A stretch of DNA of 37,691 nucleotides from Candidatus Scybalocola faecipullorum (lineage in GTDB: Bacteria > Bacillota > Clostridia > Lachnospirales > Lachnospiraceae). This document shows, piece by piece, positions 1-7,584 of the stretch (positions within the stretch are counted from its first letter, which is position 1; every line of letters starts with the position of its first letter). Position numbers and translations under genes: made by a program. The notes beneath the pieces were generated by a model. That model was not told the origin of the DNA. It did not search any database and saw only the letters and a program-made list of their open reading frames with translations. The stretch is taken from the NCBI GenBank assembly GCA_018716485.1, contig DVJY01000006.1, forward strand, positions 1-37,691, in the 5' to 3' direction.

Positions 1-15
1 TTTTATTTTATTTTT

Positions 16-1656
16 TTAAGCGCTGACTTTTCCGCGGCCCATTTCCTGACCGATGTTTAAAATATGGTCTCCGATACGCTCAAAGTCTGTGAGCATTTCA
101 GAGAAGATAACACATCCTTCAGCGGAAGAAATATTTTTCTGCATACGTTCAAGCGAATGTCCGCGATATTTTTCGGTCATATCGTCAATTTTTTGTTCCA
201 ACGCTTTAATTTGCCGGATATCTTTTTTAGAAGTTGAAGCGATGGTTTCCAATGCCTCCAGAGCTTCCATGCTCGTGGACTGCATCTCACGGATCTCGTC
301 CATTTCGGCATCCGAAAGCACAATGCCCTGTTCTTCCATGGTTTGTGCATATTCTCCAAGATTAACGGCGTGATCGCTGATGCGTTCTAAATTACCGCAT
401 ACTTTAAATAAGGCACTGATGTATTTGGTGTCTTTGGCATTATTTTCATTGACAAGAATTTTGGAAATGTATTTTGAAATTTCCTTGTTTAAGTAATCGA
501 TATACTTTTCTCTTTCCTCAATGGAGGCAAGCAGCTGAGTAGACCTGCTGCGGATTGCATTAAAACTTTCATTGACATTTTCTTTTGTCATTGCCAGCAT
601 GCGTCCAAGTTCTTTTTTTATATCATTTCTTAAAATGGCGGATAACCCGATATGGTTTTCGCCTTTCATTTCAACCGGACGAAGGAATTGAAGATGCATA
701 CCTTCTGCCTTTTCTTCTGCTTTTTCCGGAAGGATTTTTTCGGCAGCCAGAGCCATGAAATTACCGAATGGAATCAGAAGCAGCGTTGTTGCAATATTAA
801 ATAAAGTATGCATGTTGGCAATCTGCGCGGAGACTTTATCCGGTGTCAGCCATTCGATTAAGCTGGTGAGCGGTGTGAGGATGCATATGGCTGTAAAAAT
901 AATTGTACCAATAATATTGAACATCAAGTGAATGATAGTTGTCCTCTTGGCGCTGCGGCTTGTGCCGATAGAGGCAAGGACAGCTGTAATGCATGTACCG
1001 ATATTTTGACCAAACAGCACATAGACTGCATTGGAAAGGCTGATCAGTCCGGAAGAAGCCAGTGTCTGCAAAATACCGACAGAAGCTGAAGAGGACTGAA
1101 TGATTGCTGTGAAAATCATACCTGCCAGTATGCCAAGCACCGGATTGGAGAATTTTGTCATTAATCCGATAAAGGCTTCTGAGTTCTGAAGCGGTTCCAT
1201 TGCGGAACTCATCATATTCATGCCGACAAATAAAATACCAAGTCCGGCGATAATAAGTCCGTAATTATGAACCTTTTGGTTTTTGATAAATACGATCAGC
1301 GCTACGCCAAGGAAAGCGATTAAAGGCGCAAAAGTACCGATATCCAGAGCAATCAACTGTCCGGTGATAGTCGTGCCGATATTGGCGCCCATGATAATCC
1401 AGACAGCCTGACGGAGCGTCATCATACCGGAGTTGACAAAACCGACAACCATGACTGTAGTTGCCGACGATGATTGAATAACCGCCGTAATACCTGCGCC
1501 AACCAATACTCCGAGAAAACGGTTGGCTGTTAATTTCTCCAGAATCTTTTTCATTTTATTACCGGCTGCGGCCTCAAGACCGCCGCCCATCATCTGCATA
1601 CCATACAGAAAAAGCGCTAAACCGCCCAACAGGCTGAATATGTCTGTAAGTTTCAT
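16..1656 (-). CDS. Na/Pi cotransporter family protein with PhoU-like C-terminal domain
   Basis: Membrane protein of 546 residues, predicted to take up inorganic phosphate with sodium. The first ~310 residues are hydrophobic and hold the duplicated NptA/PNaS signature, QSSSATT at 61-67 and QSSSAS at 187-192, each followed by a Gly/Asn-rich NIGT segment. Residues ~340-540 form a soluble helical region resembling PhoU, the usual tail of the bacterial YjbB-like subfamily. The start is set by GGGAGG eight bases before ATG. The gene stands alone; its upstream region carries a candidate promoter and an array of Pho-box-like repeats, which agrees with a role in phosphate supply. The family assignment is secure; direction of transport (uptake or efflux) cannot be read from sequence, since E. 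coli YjbB exports phosphate. Confidence 0.93.
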   Translation of the reverse strand: MKLTDIFSLLGGLALFLYGMQMMGGGLEAAAGNKMKKILEKLTANRFLGVLVGAGITAVIQSSSATTVMVVGFVNSGMMTLRQAVWIIMGANIGTTITGQLIALDIGTFAPLIAFLGVALIVFIKNQKVHNYGLIIAGLGILFVGMNMMSSAMEPLQNSEAFIGLMTKFSNPVLGILAGMIFTAIIQSSSASVGILQTLASSGLISLSNAVYVLFGQNIGTCITAVLASIGTSRSAKRTTIIHLMFNIIGTIIFTAICILTPLTSLIEWLTPDKVSAQIANMHTLFNIATTLLLIPFGNFMALAAEKILPEKAEEKAEGMHLQFLRPVEMKGENHIGLSAILRNDIKKELGRMLAMTKENVNESFNAIRSRSTQLLASIEEREKYIDYLNKEISKYISKILVNENNAKDTKYISALFKVCGNLERISDHAVNLGEYAQTMEEQGIVLSDAEMDEIREMQSTSMEALEALETIASTSKKDIRQIKALEQKIDDMTEKYRGHSLERMQKNISSAEGCVIFSEMLTDFERIGDHILNIGQEMGRGKVSA

Positions 1657-1695
1657 AATTTCCTCCCTAAATCATTTAATTTGGATTTAACCTAT

Positions 1696-1723
1696 ATTTT
1701 ACAGACAGACTTTTATTTTGCAA
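1696..1723 (-). promoter_or_regulatory. Candidate sigma-A promoter of the Na/Pi cotransporter gene
   Basis: Read on the minus strand, TTGCAA and TAAAAT are separated by 16 bases, about 40 bases before the start codon at 1656. The -35 box lies next to the repeat array at 1729-1846, as expected for a promoter activated by an upstream-bound response regulator. This is a match by eye. Confidence 0.55.
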
Positions 1724-1728
1724 TATGA

Positions 1729-1846
1729 TATACAAAGAATTTACGCGAATTTACAAATAATTTACACAAAATTATTATAATTTACAGTTTGAACCTGTTT
1801 TATAATATTTTCCCCGGATTAACGCAGATTTAACATTATTTTAACA
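1729..1846. promoter_or_regulatory. Candidate PhoP-type binding array (TTWACA direct repeats, ~11-bp period)
   Basis: On the plus strand, hexamers start at 1729 (TATACA), 1740 (TTTACG), 1750, 1761 and 1781 (all TTTACA), then 1819 (TTAACG), 1830 and 1841 (both TTAACA). Successive starts are 10 or 11 bases apart, or about two turns between 1761 and 1781. The last group runs over the stop codon of the HAD gene. Bacillus PhoP recognises TT(A/T/C)ACA repeats with spacers of about 5 bases, so form and spacing agree. The genes served would be the phosphate transporter to the left. Confidence 0.6.
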
Positions 1847-2570
1847 AAAGAATCTGATGGAGTGCAGACATATCCATCGATGCCAATATATAATCTGCCG
1901 GAGGCAGCGGTTCATCAGGAGAAAGGTTGGAGTGTATATAAACAGAGGCGATACCGGCAGATCTGGCGCCAAGAATATCGCATCGACCGTCATTTCCGAT
2001 CATCACGGCAGTATCTTTTGCAATCCGATGTTTTTCAATCAGTTGATTAAAAAATCCGGGATCAGGTTTTTTAATACCAAAGTCTGATGATATGAAGATA
2101 TCATCAAAATAATGATCAATGCCGAGCGCATGCAGTTCGCAGGCGGTGAATATGCGCTGGGCATTGGAAAGGAGGAATACTTTTTTGCCGGCGGATTTTA
2201 AATCTGCCAGCAATGCCGACGCACCGTCGTACAATCTGACATAGTCTGTAGAAAGTATTCTGAAAAACTGGCCGGCATGGACAGACAATTCTTCAGAAGG
2301 AGAGACTCCTTTTTGAGTGAAAAGCTTGGCAAAAATATGTTCAATCTGTATTTCGGGATGGGCTTCATGAGCATTTTGCAGTACTTTCTCATTGATATCA
2401 CTGGTATCGGCAGTCAAAGCTTCATAGGCGGTTTGAAGTTCTCCGGCAGTGTAGGAAGCGCCGTAAAACCCATAAAAAAGCGCCAGTTTTTCCCACAGTA
2501 TTTTTTTGCTTTCATCGGTATGTATATCAACAAGTGTTCCGTATAAATCAAAAATATAAGTGCTGTACAT
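1836..2570 (-). CDS. HAD superfamily hydrolase (subfamily IA)
   Basis: Soluble 244-residue protein with the four HAD motifs: nucleophile loop FDLYGT with Asp8, LLSNAQ near the middle, the KKPDP lysine motif, and GNDGRCD with the metal-binding acids. A helical cap lies between motif I and motif II, as in subfamily IA. The residue two after the nucleophile is Tyr10 rather than the second Asp of most HAD phosphatases, a pattern shared with haloacid dehalogenases (DAYGT), so a phosphatase role should not be assumed. Start is ATG with an AGGAGGAG site. It lies downstream of pnp behind the hairpin at 2590-2630. The substrate is unknown. Confidence 0.85.
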   Translation of the reverse strand: MYSTYIFDLYGTLVDIHTDESKKILWEKLALFYGFYGASYTAGELQTAYEALTADTSDINEKVLQNAHEAHPEIQIEHIFAKLFTQKGVSPSEELSVHAGQFFRILSTDYVRLYDGASALLADLKSAGKKVFLLSNAQRIFTACELHALGIDHYFDDIFISSDFGIKKPDPGFFNQLIEKHRIAKDTAVMIGNDGRCDILGARSAGIASVYIHSNLSPDEPLPPADYILASMDMSALHQILLLK

Positions 2571-2589
2571 CCGTATCTCCTCCTAAATC

Positions 2590-2630
2590 TGAAAAGCCGC
2601 AGAATCGTTGAAATACAACAACTCTGCGGC
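2590..2630 (-). terminator. Intrinsic terminator after pnp
   Basis: Fifteen bases after the pnp stop, an inverted repeat GCCGCAGA...TCTGCGGC extends to about 15 pairs with two mismatches or wobbles, and is followed on the minus strand by TTTT. The T run is short and the HAD gene follows with no visible promoter of its own, so termination is probably partial. Confidence 0.7.
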
Positions 2631-2644
2631 CGTAGCTTGTATTT

Positions 2645-4810
2645 TTATTCGTGACTTTCAAAAGTCTGTTCTGCGTCTGCTTCTGTATCACGGTGATGAT
2701 CATGGCGTCTTGGACGCTCCTGAGCATCTTTCAGGCTGAAACTGATGCGTCCCATCTTGTCTTTGCCCATACATCTGACAGTAATGACATCGCCAAGCTT
2801 AAGAACATCCTCCACCTTATTGACTCTGTGGAAAGCAAGCTTGGAAATATGAACCATGCCTTCTTTACCCGGTGCAAATTCAAGAAATGCGCCGAATTCT
2901 TTAATGCTGACAACTTTACCTTCATAAAGTTTTCCGGCTTCAAAATCTGAAACGATCATCTGGATCATTTGAATTGCCTTTTGGATATTATCTTTGTCAA
3001 CGCCGCAGATAGACACGGCACCATCTTCGCTGATGTCGATTTTAACATCTGTTTCAGCAATAATCTGGTTAATGACTTTGCCTTTCTGGCCGATGACATC
3101 GCCGATTTTTTCCGGATCAATCTGAATCTGAGTAATCTTTGGCGCATACTTGCCAACTTCTTTTCTAGGCTCAGCGATAGCCGGTGTCATAATTTCATTG
3201 ATGATATACTCTCTCGCTTCTTTTGTCCGTGCGATAGCTTCTTCAATGATCGGACGTGTCAGGCCGTGGATTTTGATATCCATCTGGATTGCGGTAATAC
3301 CGTCATGAGTACCTGCTACTTTGAAATCCATATCTCCGAAAAAGTCTTCCAGACCCTGAATATCTGTCAGAACGATGTAGTCATCGTCGGTGTCTCCAGT
3401 AACCAGACCTGCGGAAATACCGGCAACCTGCTTTTTGATCGGTACACCTGCAGCCATCAGAGACATTGTAGATGCACAAATACTTGCCTGAGATGTGGAA
3501 CCGTTGGATTCAAATGTCTCGGATACTGTACGGATAGCATAAGGGAATTCTTCTTCGCTCGGCAGTACAGGTACAAGTGCTCTTTCAGCAAGAGCACCAT
3601 GCCCGATTTCACGGCGTCCCGGGCCTCTTGAAGGTTTTGTTTCACCGACAGAATATGACGGGAAATTGTAATGATGCATATAACGTTTGGAGGTTTCCGC
3701 TTCATCCAGGCCGTCAAGACGCTGCGCTTCAGACAGCGGCGCTAATGTGGTCACTGTACAAATCTGTGTCTGTCCTCTTGTAAACATAGCGGAACCATGA
3801 GTTCTAGGCAGCAGGTCTATTTCTGCGGACAGCGGACGAATCTCTTTAATGCCTCTGCCGTCCGGACGTTTATGATCTTTTAAAATCATCTTACGGACTG
3901 TTTTTTTCTGATACTGATAAACAGCATCATCAACTAATGGAAGCCAGTCTTCATTTTCAGCAAGAATTTCGTTGATTTTTTCCTTAATCTGACGGATATT
4001 TTCTTCTCTTGTTTGTTTATCATCAGTAAATACAGCCTCTTCCATGGCTTCCGGCGGCACGATTTCTTTGATCGCTGCCATCAATTCGTCAGGAACGGCG
4101 CAGCTGATATAAGCATGCTTCGGTTTTCCGCACTCAGCGACGATCTTATCGATAAATTCAATAATTGTCTGATTGACATCATGTGCAGCAAAAATTGCCT
4201 CAATCATCTTATCTTCAGGTACTTCATTGGCGCCGGCTTCAATCATGATGACTTTATTTCTTGTGGAGGCTACGGTCAGTGATAAATCAGAAACAGCCTT
4301 CTGTGCAGCGGTCGGATTAAATACAAATTCACCGTCAACCATGCCGACCTGTGTCATCGCACATGGACCGTCAAAAGGAATATCTGAAATTGCTGTAGCA
4401 ATTGCCGAACCAAGCATTGCTGTCAGTTCAGGGCTGCAGTCCTGATCTACAGACATTACTAAGTTGTTTAAAGTAACATCGTTTCTGTAATCTTTCGGGA
4501 AAAGCGGACGCATCGGACGGTCGATGACGCGGGAGGTTAAAATTGCATTTTCGGAAGCTTTGCCTTCACGGCGATTGAATCCTCCCGGAATTCTTCCCAC
4601 AGCATATAATTTCTCTTCATATTCAACACTTAATGGGAAAAAATCGATGCCGTCTCTCGGCTTTTCACTTGCTGTTGCTGTAGATAATACAACGGTATCG
4701 CCATAGTGCATGAATGCAGCGCCGTTAGCCTGCGCAGCAACACGGCCGATATCCACAGACAGAGTTCTTCCGGCAAGTTCCATGGAAAAACGTTTAAATT
4801 CTTTTGCCAT
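2645..4810 (-). CDS. pnp: Polyribonucleotide nucleotidyltransferase (PNPase)
   Basis: Phosphate-dependent 3'-5' exoribonuclease of mRNA turnover, 721 residues, the usual length. Two RNase PH domains occupy most of the first 550 residues; a KH domain follows at ~559-620 with GQKG at 574-577, then an S1 domain at ~628-694 (GKVVSIKEFGAFLEF). The last ~27 residues are a charged His/Asp/Glu tail. ATG with GGAG upstream; the protein starts MAKEFKRFSMELAG, typical of clostridial PNPase. rpsO lies immediately upstream, the conserved rpsO-pnp pair, and the gap between them forms a long stem that could be the site of autoregulation. Confidence 0.98.
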   Translation of the reverse strand: MAKEFKRFSMELAGRTLSVDIGRVAAQANGAAFMHYGDTVVLSTATASEKPRDGIDFFPLSVEYEEKLYAVGRIPGGFNRREGKASENAILTSRVIDRPMRPLFPKDYRNDVTLNNLVMSVDQDCSPELTAMLGSAIATAISDIPFDGPCAMTQVGMVDGEFVFNPTAAQKAVSDLSLTVASTRNKVIMIEAGANEVPEDKMIEAIFAAHDVNQTIIEFIDKIVAECGKPKHAYISCAVPDELMAAIKEIVPPEAMEEAVFTDDKQTREENIRQIKEKINEILAENEDWLPLVDDAVYQYQKKTVRKMILKDHKRPDGRGIKEIRPLSAEIDLLPRTHGSAMFTRGQTQICTVTTLAPLSEAQRLDGLDEAETSKRYMHHYNFPSYSVGETKPSRGPGRREIGHGALAERALVPVLPSEEEFPYAIRTVSETFESNGSTSQASICASTMSLMAAGVPIKKQVAGISAGLVTGDTDDDYIVLTDIQGLEDFFGDMDFKVAGTHDGITAIQMDIKIHGLTRPIIEEAIARTKEAREYIINEIMTPAIAEPRKEVGKYAPKITQIQIDPEKIGDVIGQKGKVINQIIAETDVKIDISEDGAVSICGVDKDNIQKAIQMIQMIVSDFEAGKLYEGKVVSIKEFGAFLEFAPGKEGMVHISKLAFHRVNKVEDVLKLGDVITVRCMGKDKMGRISFSLKDAQERPRRHDHHRDTEADAEQTFESHE

Positions 4811-4840
4811 ATTGATTCTCCTTTAATTATGATAAAATGA

Positions 4841-4918
4841 GGGAATCTTCCGAAACTACTGAAAAAGCCGCAGCGCCGGATCTGCAGATTTTTCAGTGGT
4901 CTCGGTATCAAGATTCCC
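4841..4918 (-). promoter_or_regulatory. Long stem-loop in the pnp 5' leader
   Basis: GGGAATCTT at the left pairs with AAGATTCCC at the right (9 perfect pairs). Inside it CCGA-AC-ACTGAAAAA pairs with its complement with few mismatches, leaving a ~20-nt GC-rich top. The stem lies 30 bases before the pnp start codon. In E. coli the pnp leader folds into an RNase III-cleaved stem through which PNPase represses itself; a similar role here is inference from position and shape. Confidence 0.55.
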
Positions 4919-4931
4919 GTTAAATTGAATA

Positions 4932-4971
4932 AGCCGCACGGCTTGCGGAAAAATCCGCGCTCCATGCGGCT
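4932..4971 (-). terminator. Hairpin after rpsO, probable leaky terminator or processing stem
   Basis: Just after the rpsO stop, AGCCGCATGG...  pairs with ...CCGTGCGGCT, with the inner arms GCGGA and TCCGC closing a T-rich loop. The following minus-strand sequence (TATTCAATTT) is only moderately U-rich, so read-through into pnp is likely. Confidence 0.45.
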
Positions 4972-4984
4972 TTTACGCGGCTGA

Positions 4985-5251
4985 TTATTTTCTTAAGCCT
5001 AATTTTTCAATAATAGCTCTATATCTTTCGATATCTTTCTTCTTTAAATAATCCAGTAAACCACGTCTCTGACCAACCATTTTAAGAAGACCGCGTCTTG
5101 AATGATGGTCTTTTTTGTGAATTTTTAAATGCTCTGTTAATTCAGCGATACGTGCGGAAAGCAGAGCGATCTGCACTTCCGGTGAACCTGTATCTTCAGG
5201 TGTCTTGCCGTACTTTGCAATGATTTCTTTTTTCATTTCTGTTGTGATCAT
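4985..5251 (-). CDS. rpsO: 30S ribosomal protein S15
   Basis: Primary 16S rRNA-binding protein of 88 residues, the family length. It contains the S15 signature [33 protein letters not shown] and the C-terminal [15 protein letters not shown]. An in-frame ATG 60 bases further upstream exists, but MITTEMKK at 5251 is preceded by AGGAGG seven bases away and matches the family N-terminus, so I use it. It precedes pnp and has its own strong promoter. Confidence 0.97.
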   Translation of the reverse strand: MITTEMKKEIIAKYGKTPEDTGSPEVQIALLSARIAELTEHLKIHKKDHHSRRGLLKMVGQRRGLLDYLKKKDIERYRAIIEKLGLRK

Positions 5252-5342
5252 GTTTTTTCCTCCTAATTTTGAAATGCCTGATGCCAAGACTTGGTCGGAG
5301 TGATCCATCATCTGAGCATAGGTTGTTTACTCATACCTGCAT
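5252..5342 (-). promoter_or_regulatory. rpsO mRNA leader, possible S15 autoregulatory region
   Basis: About 85-90 nt lie between the inferred transcription start and the rpsO start codon. They contain short complementary segments: TGAG with CTCA, AGGT with ACCT, GATG with CATC, and the 11-base palindrome CCAAGACTTGG. S15 represses its own mRNA in several bacteria through unrelated leader folds, so a regulatory fold here is plausible but not shown. The leader opens with the 15-base motif also found in the rplS transcript. Confidence 0.4.
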
Positions 5343-5371
5343 ATTATAGCATGGGTTGTTTTAATTGTAAA
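5343..5371 (-). promoter_or_regulatory. Sigma-A promoter of rpsO with extended -10
   Basis: Minus strand: TTTACA, 17 bases, TATAAT, with TGC just before the -10 box giving an extended -10 element. Four bases after the -10 comes AGGTATGAGTAAACA, matching the same position in the rplS promoter. Confidence 0.8.
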
Positions 5372-5396
5372 CATTTATTTTTAACTTGCATCTTTA

Positions 5397-5424
5397 TTTA
5401 AAACACGATAAGATAAACTATAAT
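5397..5424 (+). promoter_or_regulatory. Candidate promoter of argH
   Basis: TTTAAA and TATAAT are 16 bases apart. The -10 box sits in a 10-base AT palindrome (TATAATTATA, 5419-5428), and the argH ribosome binding site follows at about 5440. The -35 match is 4 of 6. It diverges from the rpsO promoter. I see no convincing ARG box. Confidence 0.5.
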
Positions 5425-5450
5425 TATACATAAAGAAAGAAGGAGATTCT

Positions 5451-6827
5451 ATGAAACTCTGGGGCGGACGCTTCACTAAAGAGACGAATCAGCTCGTAAA
5501 TGAATTCAATGCGTCGATTTCCTTTGATAAACGATTTTTCAGGCAGGATATCGACGGCAGCATCGCCCATGTAACGATGCTTGCCGCCGTGGGAATACTT
5601 ACCCATGAAGAAAAAGAAAGCATTATTAAGGCGCTGACAGATATTAAAAACGAAATCATCGAGGGAACACTTGAAATTGATGAAAGCTTTGAAGATATCC
5701 ACAGCTTTGTGGAGGCTGAATTAACCCGCCGTACCGGCGATACCGGCAAAAAACTTCATACAGGCCGCAGCCGCAACGATCAGGTGGCGCTGGATATGAA
5801 ATTGTATACAAGAGACGATATCGATGAGACTGATCGTCGCTTAAAACATTTGATGGCTACACTGCTGACAATGGCAGAGGCGCATACTGAAACATATATG
5901 CCGGGATTTACACATCTTCAGAAAGCGCAGCCGCTGACGCTGGCACACCATCTGGGCGCTTATTTTGAAATGTTTAAGCGGGACCGTTCCAGACTGCATG
6001 ATATTCGTGTCCGTATGAATACATGTCCCCTTGGCAGCGGCGCACTTGCCGGCACAACATATCCTTTGGACAGGAATATGACTGCTCAGCTTCTGGGCTT
6101 TGACGGACCGACATTAAACAGTATGGATTCGGTATCTGACAGAGATTACCTGATTGAATATCTTGGAGCATTGTCCACGATTATGATGCATCTGAGCCGC
6201 TTTTGCGAAGAAATTATTTTGTGGAACAGCAATGAATATCAATTTATCGAACTTGATGATGCTTATTCCACCGGAAGTTCTATTATGCCTCAGAAGAAAA
6301 ATCCGGATATTGCTGAGCTTGTCCGCGGAAAAACCGGACGTGTCTACGGAGCGCTGACAGCTCTTTTGACAACAATGAAAGGTATTCCGCTGGCTTACAA
6401 TAAAGATATGCAGGAAGATAAAGAAATGTCTTTTGATGCCATGGATACTGTTAAAGCATGTATTACACTCTTTGACGGCATGATTTCGACGATGAAGATC
6501 AATAAGCAGGCAATGGAGAACAGCGCGCGTCACGGTTTTACAAATGCAACAGATGCTGCAGATTATCTTGTAGGCAAAGGCGTGCCGTTTAGAGATGCTC
6601 ACGGCATTGTGGGGCAGCTTGTATTGTATTGTATTGAAAAAGGTATCGCTTTGGACGATATGACTCTGGAGGAATATAAAGCGGTCAGTCCTGTATTCGA
6701 AGAGGATATCTATGATGCCATTTCTATCAGAAACTGTGTAGAACTGCGAAATACAATCGGAGCTCCGGGTAAAAAAGCGATGCAGGAAGTTATAGAAATT
6801 AATAAAAAATATATGGAAGAAAATTGA
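5451..6827 (+). CDS. argH: Argininosuccinate lyase
   Basis: Last step of arginine synthesis, cleaving argininosuccinate to arginine and fumarate. The 458 residues match the family. The fumarase-superfamily signature GSSIMPQKKNPD begins at residue 275, with catalytic Ser in the flexible loop; TGRSRNDQVALD is at 104-115 and the conserved His of THLQ at 155. ATG follows AAGGAG. No argG or other arginine gene is beside it, so it is a single-gene unit with its own promoter and terminator, placed divergently from rpsO. Confidence 0.98.
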   Translation: MKLWGGRFTKETNQLVNEFNASISFDKRFFRQDIDGSIAHVTMLAAVGILTHEEKESIIKALTDIKNEIIEGTLEIDESFEDIHSFVEAELTRRTGDTGKKLHTGRSRNDQVALDMKLYTRDDIDETDRRLKHLMATLLTMAEAHTETYMPGFTHLQKAQPLTLAHHLGAYFEMFKRDRSRLHDIRVRMNTCPLGSGALAGTTYPLDRNMTAQLLGFDGPTLNSMDSVSDRDYLIEYLGALSTIMMHLSRFCEEIILWNSNEYQFIELDDAYSTGSSIMPQKKNPDIAELVRGKTGRVYGALTALLTTMKGIPLAYNKDMQEDKEMSFDAMDTVKACITLFDGMISTMKINKQAMENSARHGFTNATDAADYLVGKGVPFRDAHGIVGQLVLYCIEKGIALDDMTLEEYKAVSPVFEEDIYDAISIRNCVELRNTIGAPGKKAMQEVIEINKKYMEEN

Positions 6828-6832
6828 TAGTT

Positions 6833-6880
6833 AAGACGGGATCTCATGGAATGATAAAATCCGGATTTCCCGTCTTTTAT
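6833..6880 (+). terminator. Intrinsic terminator of argH
   Basis: AAGACGGGA pairs with TCCCGTCTT across a ~30-nt loop, and TTTTATT follows. A second short AATCCGGATT palindrome with a T-rich tail lies ~30 bases further on. The stem begins 6 bases after the stop codon. Confidence 0.7.
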
Positions 6881-6944
6881 TAGTAAAATCTTCTGATGGA
6901 ATAATCCGGATTTTTATTTATAGGATATGTTTGAAAAGGGAAAG

Positions 6945-7271
6945 TCAGTGGTTCTCTCCGCCTTTCCGTGCCAGAAGATTTCCGGCATATATCAGTAAAG
7001 ACTCTTTCTGAGTATCGTTGAGTTGATCGTAGATTTTTACCAGGCGCTTTGTATTGTCATTAATTAAGATATCGCTGCCGTCATCAAAAAACTCACTGAC
7101 AGTGATGCCAAACGCCTGACAGATTTTTTCAATTGTGAGTATCGTCGGACTGTTTCCGCGATGAATCAAGTTTGATATCGTTGATTGTGCTATGTGAGAT
7201 TCTTTGGCAAGACGGTATTCTGTCCACCCGCGTTCACTGCATAATTTTCTTAATTTACTGACAATATCCAA
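6945..7271 (-). CDS. XRE-family helix-turn-helix transcriptional regulator
   Basis: Small 108-residue DNA-binding protein. Residues ~3-65 are a lambda-Cro/XRE helix-turn-helix (RLAKESHIAQSTISNLIHRG, then PTILTIEKICQAFGITVSEFF). Residues ~80-103 form a short helical tail that may mediate dimerisation. The start is supported by GGAGG upstream. It is isolated: argH converges from the left and a ~310-base gap separates it from the MscS gene. Neither its target nor a ligand domain can be read from the sequence. Confidence 0.85.
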   Translation of the reverse strand: MDIVSKLRKLCSERGWTEYRLAKESHIAQSTISNLIHRGNSPTILTIEKICQAFGITVSEFFDDGSDILINDNTKRLVKIYDQLNDTQKESLLIYAGNLLARKGGENH

Positions 7272-7527
7272 ACCAATCGCCCTCCTGAAGACTATTTTAA
7301 CATATTCTGAAAAAAGCCAATAGTTATGACATGTGATAAAACATATCTATTTACGAAATCACTGCGCTTATGTGAACTATCAGCTTTTGTTTTGAGTTAT
7401 AGAGGGCAAGGCGGCATCATCTGAAGATATGTTCAGTGACACGGTGGATAATTGTTCAGAAGTGATTATTATTATAATACATTTTTTGAATATTACCTAG
7501 ACAATAGATGACCTTTTTAAAATATTT
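7272..7527. other. Intergenic region upstream of the XRE regulator, nothing recognised
   Basis: Apart from the mscS terminator at 7520-7572, this AT-rich stretch holds no ORF, tRNA or strong hairpin that I can support. TAAAAT about 25 bases before the XRE start could be a -10 box, but no good -35 is at the right distance. TATTATAAT occurs near 7475 in both-strand AT-rich sequence and is not assignable. Confidence 0.4.
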
Positions 7528-7572
7528 AAACCGCTGTGCAAAAGCAGCAATTACTGCCCTGTACAGCGGTTT
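7520..7572 (-). terminator. Intrinsic terminator of the glgB-mscS unit
   Basis: Thirteen bases beyond the stop codon of the MscS gene, AAACCGCTGT and ACAGCGGTTT pair perfectly (10 pairs) around a 25-nt loop that itself contains GCAG/CTGC. The minus strand continues AAATATTTT, a modest T tail. Confidence 0.7.
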
Positions 7573-7584
7573 GGCGACATAGAA

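Noticed and set aside
2969-3631. 220-codon plus-strand ORF opposite pnp
   Set aside because: It is a shadow frame of pnp, with no ribosome binding site and a Cys/Phe/Asn-rich translation typical of an antisense frame.
5311-5333. ATG-AGT-AAA short frame in the rpsO leader (and a 3-codon version in the rplS leader)
   Set aside because: It lies almost at the transcript 5' end with no ribosome binding site, and the two frames end at different places. I keep the nucleotide motif as a finding but not a peptide.
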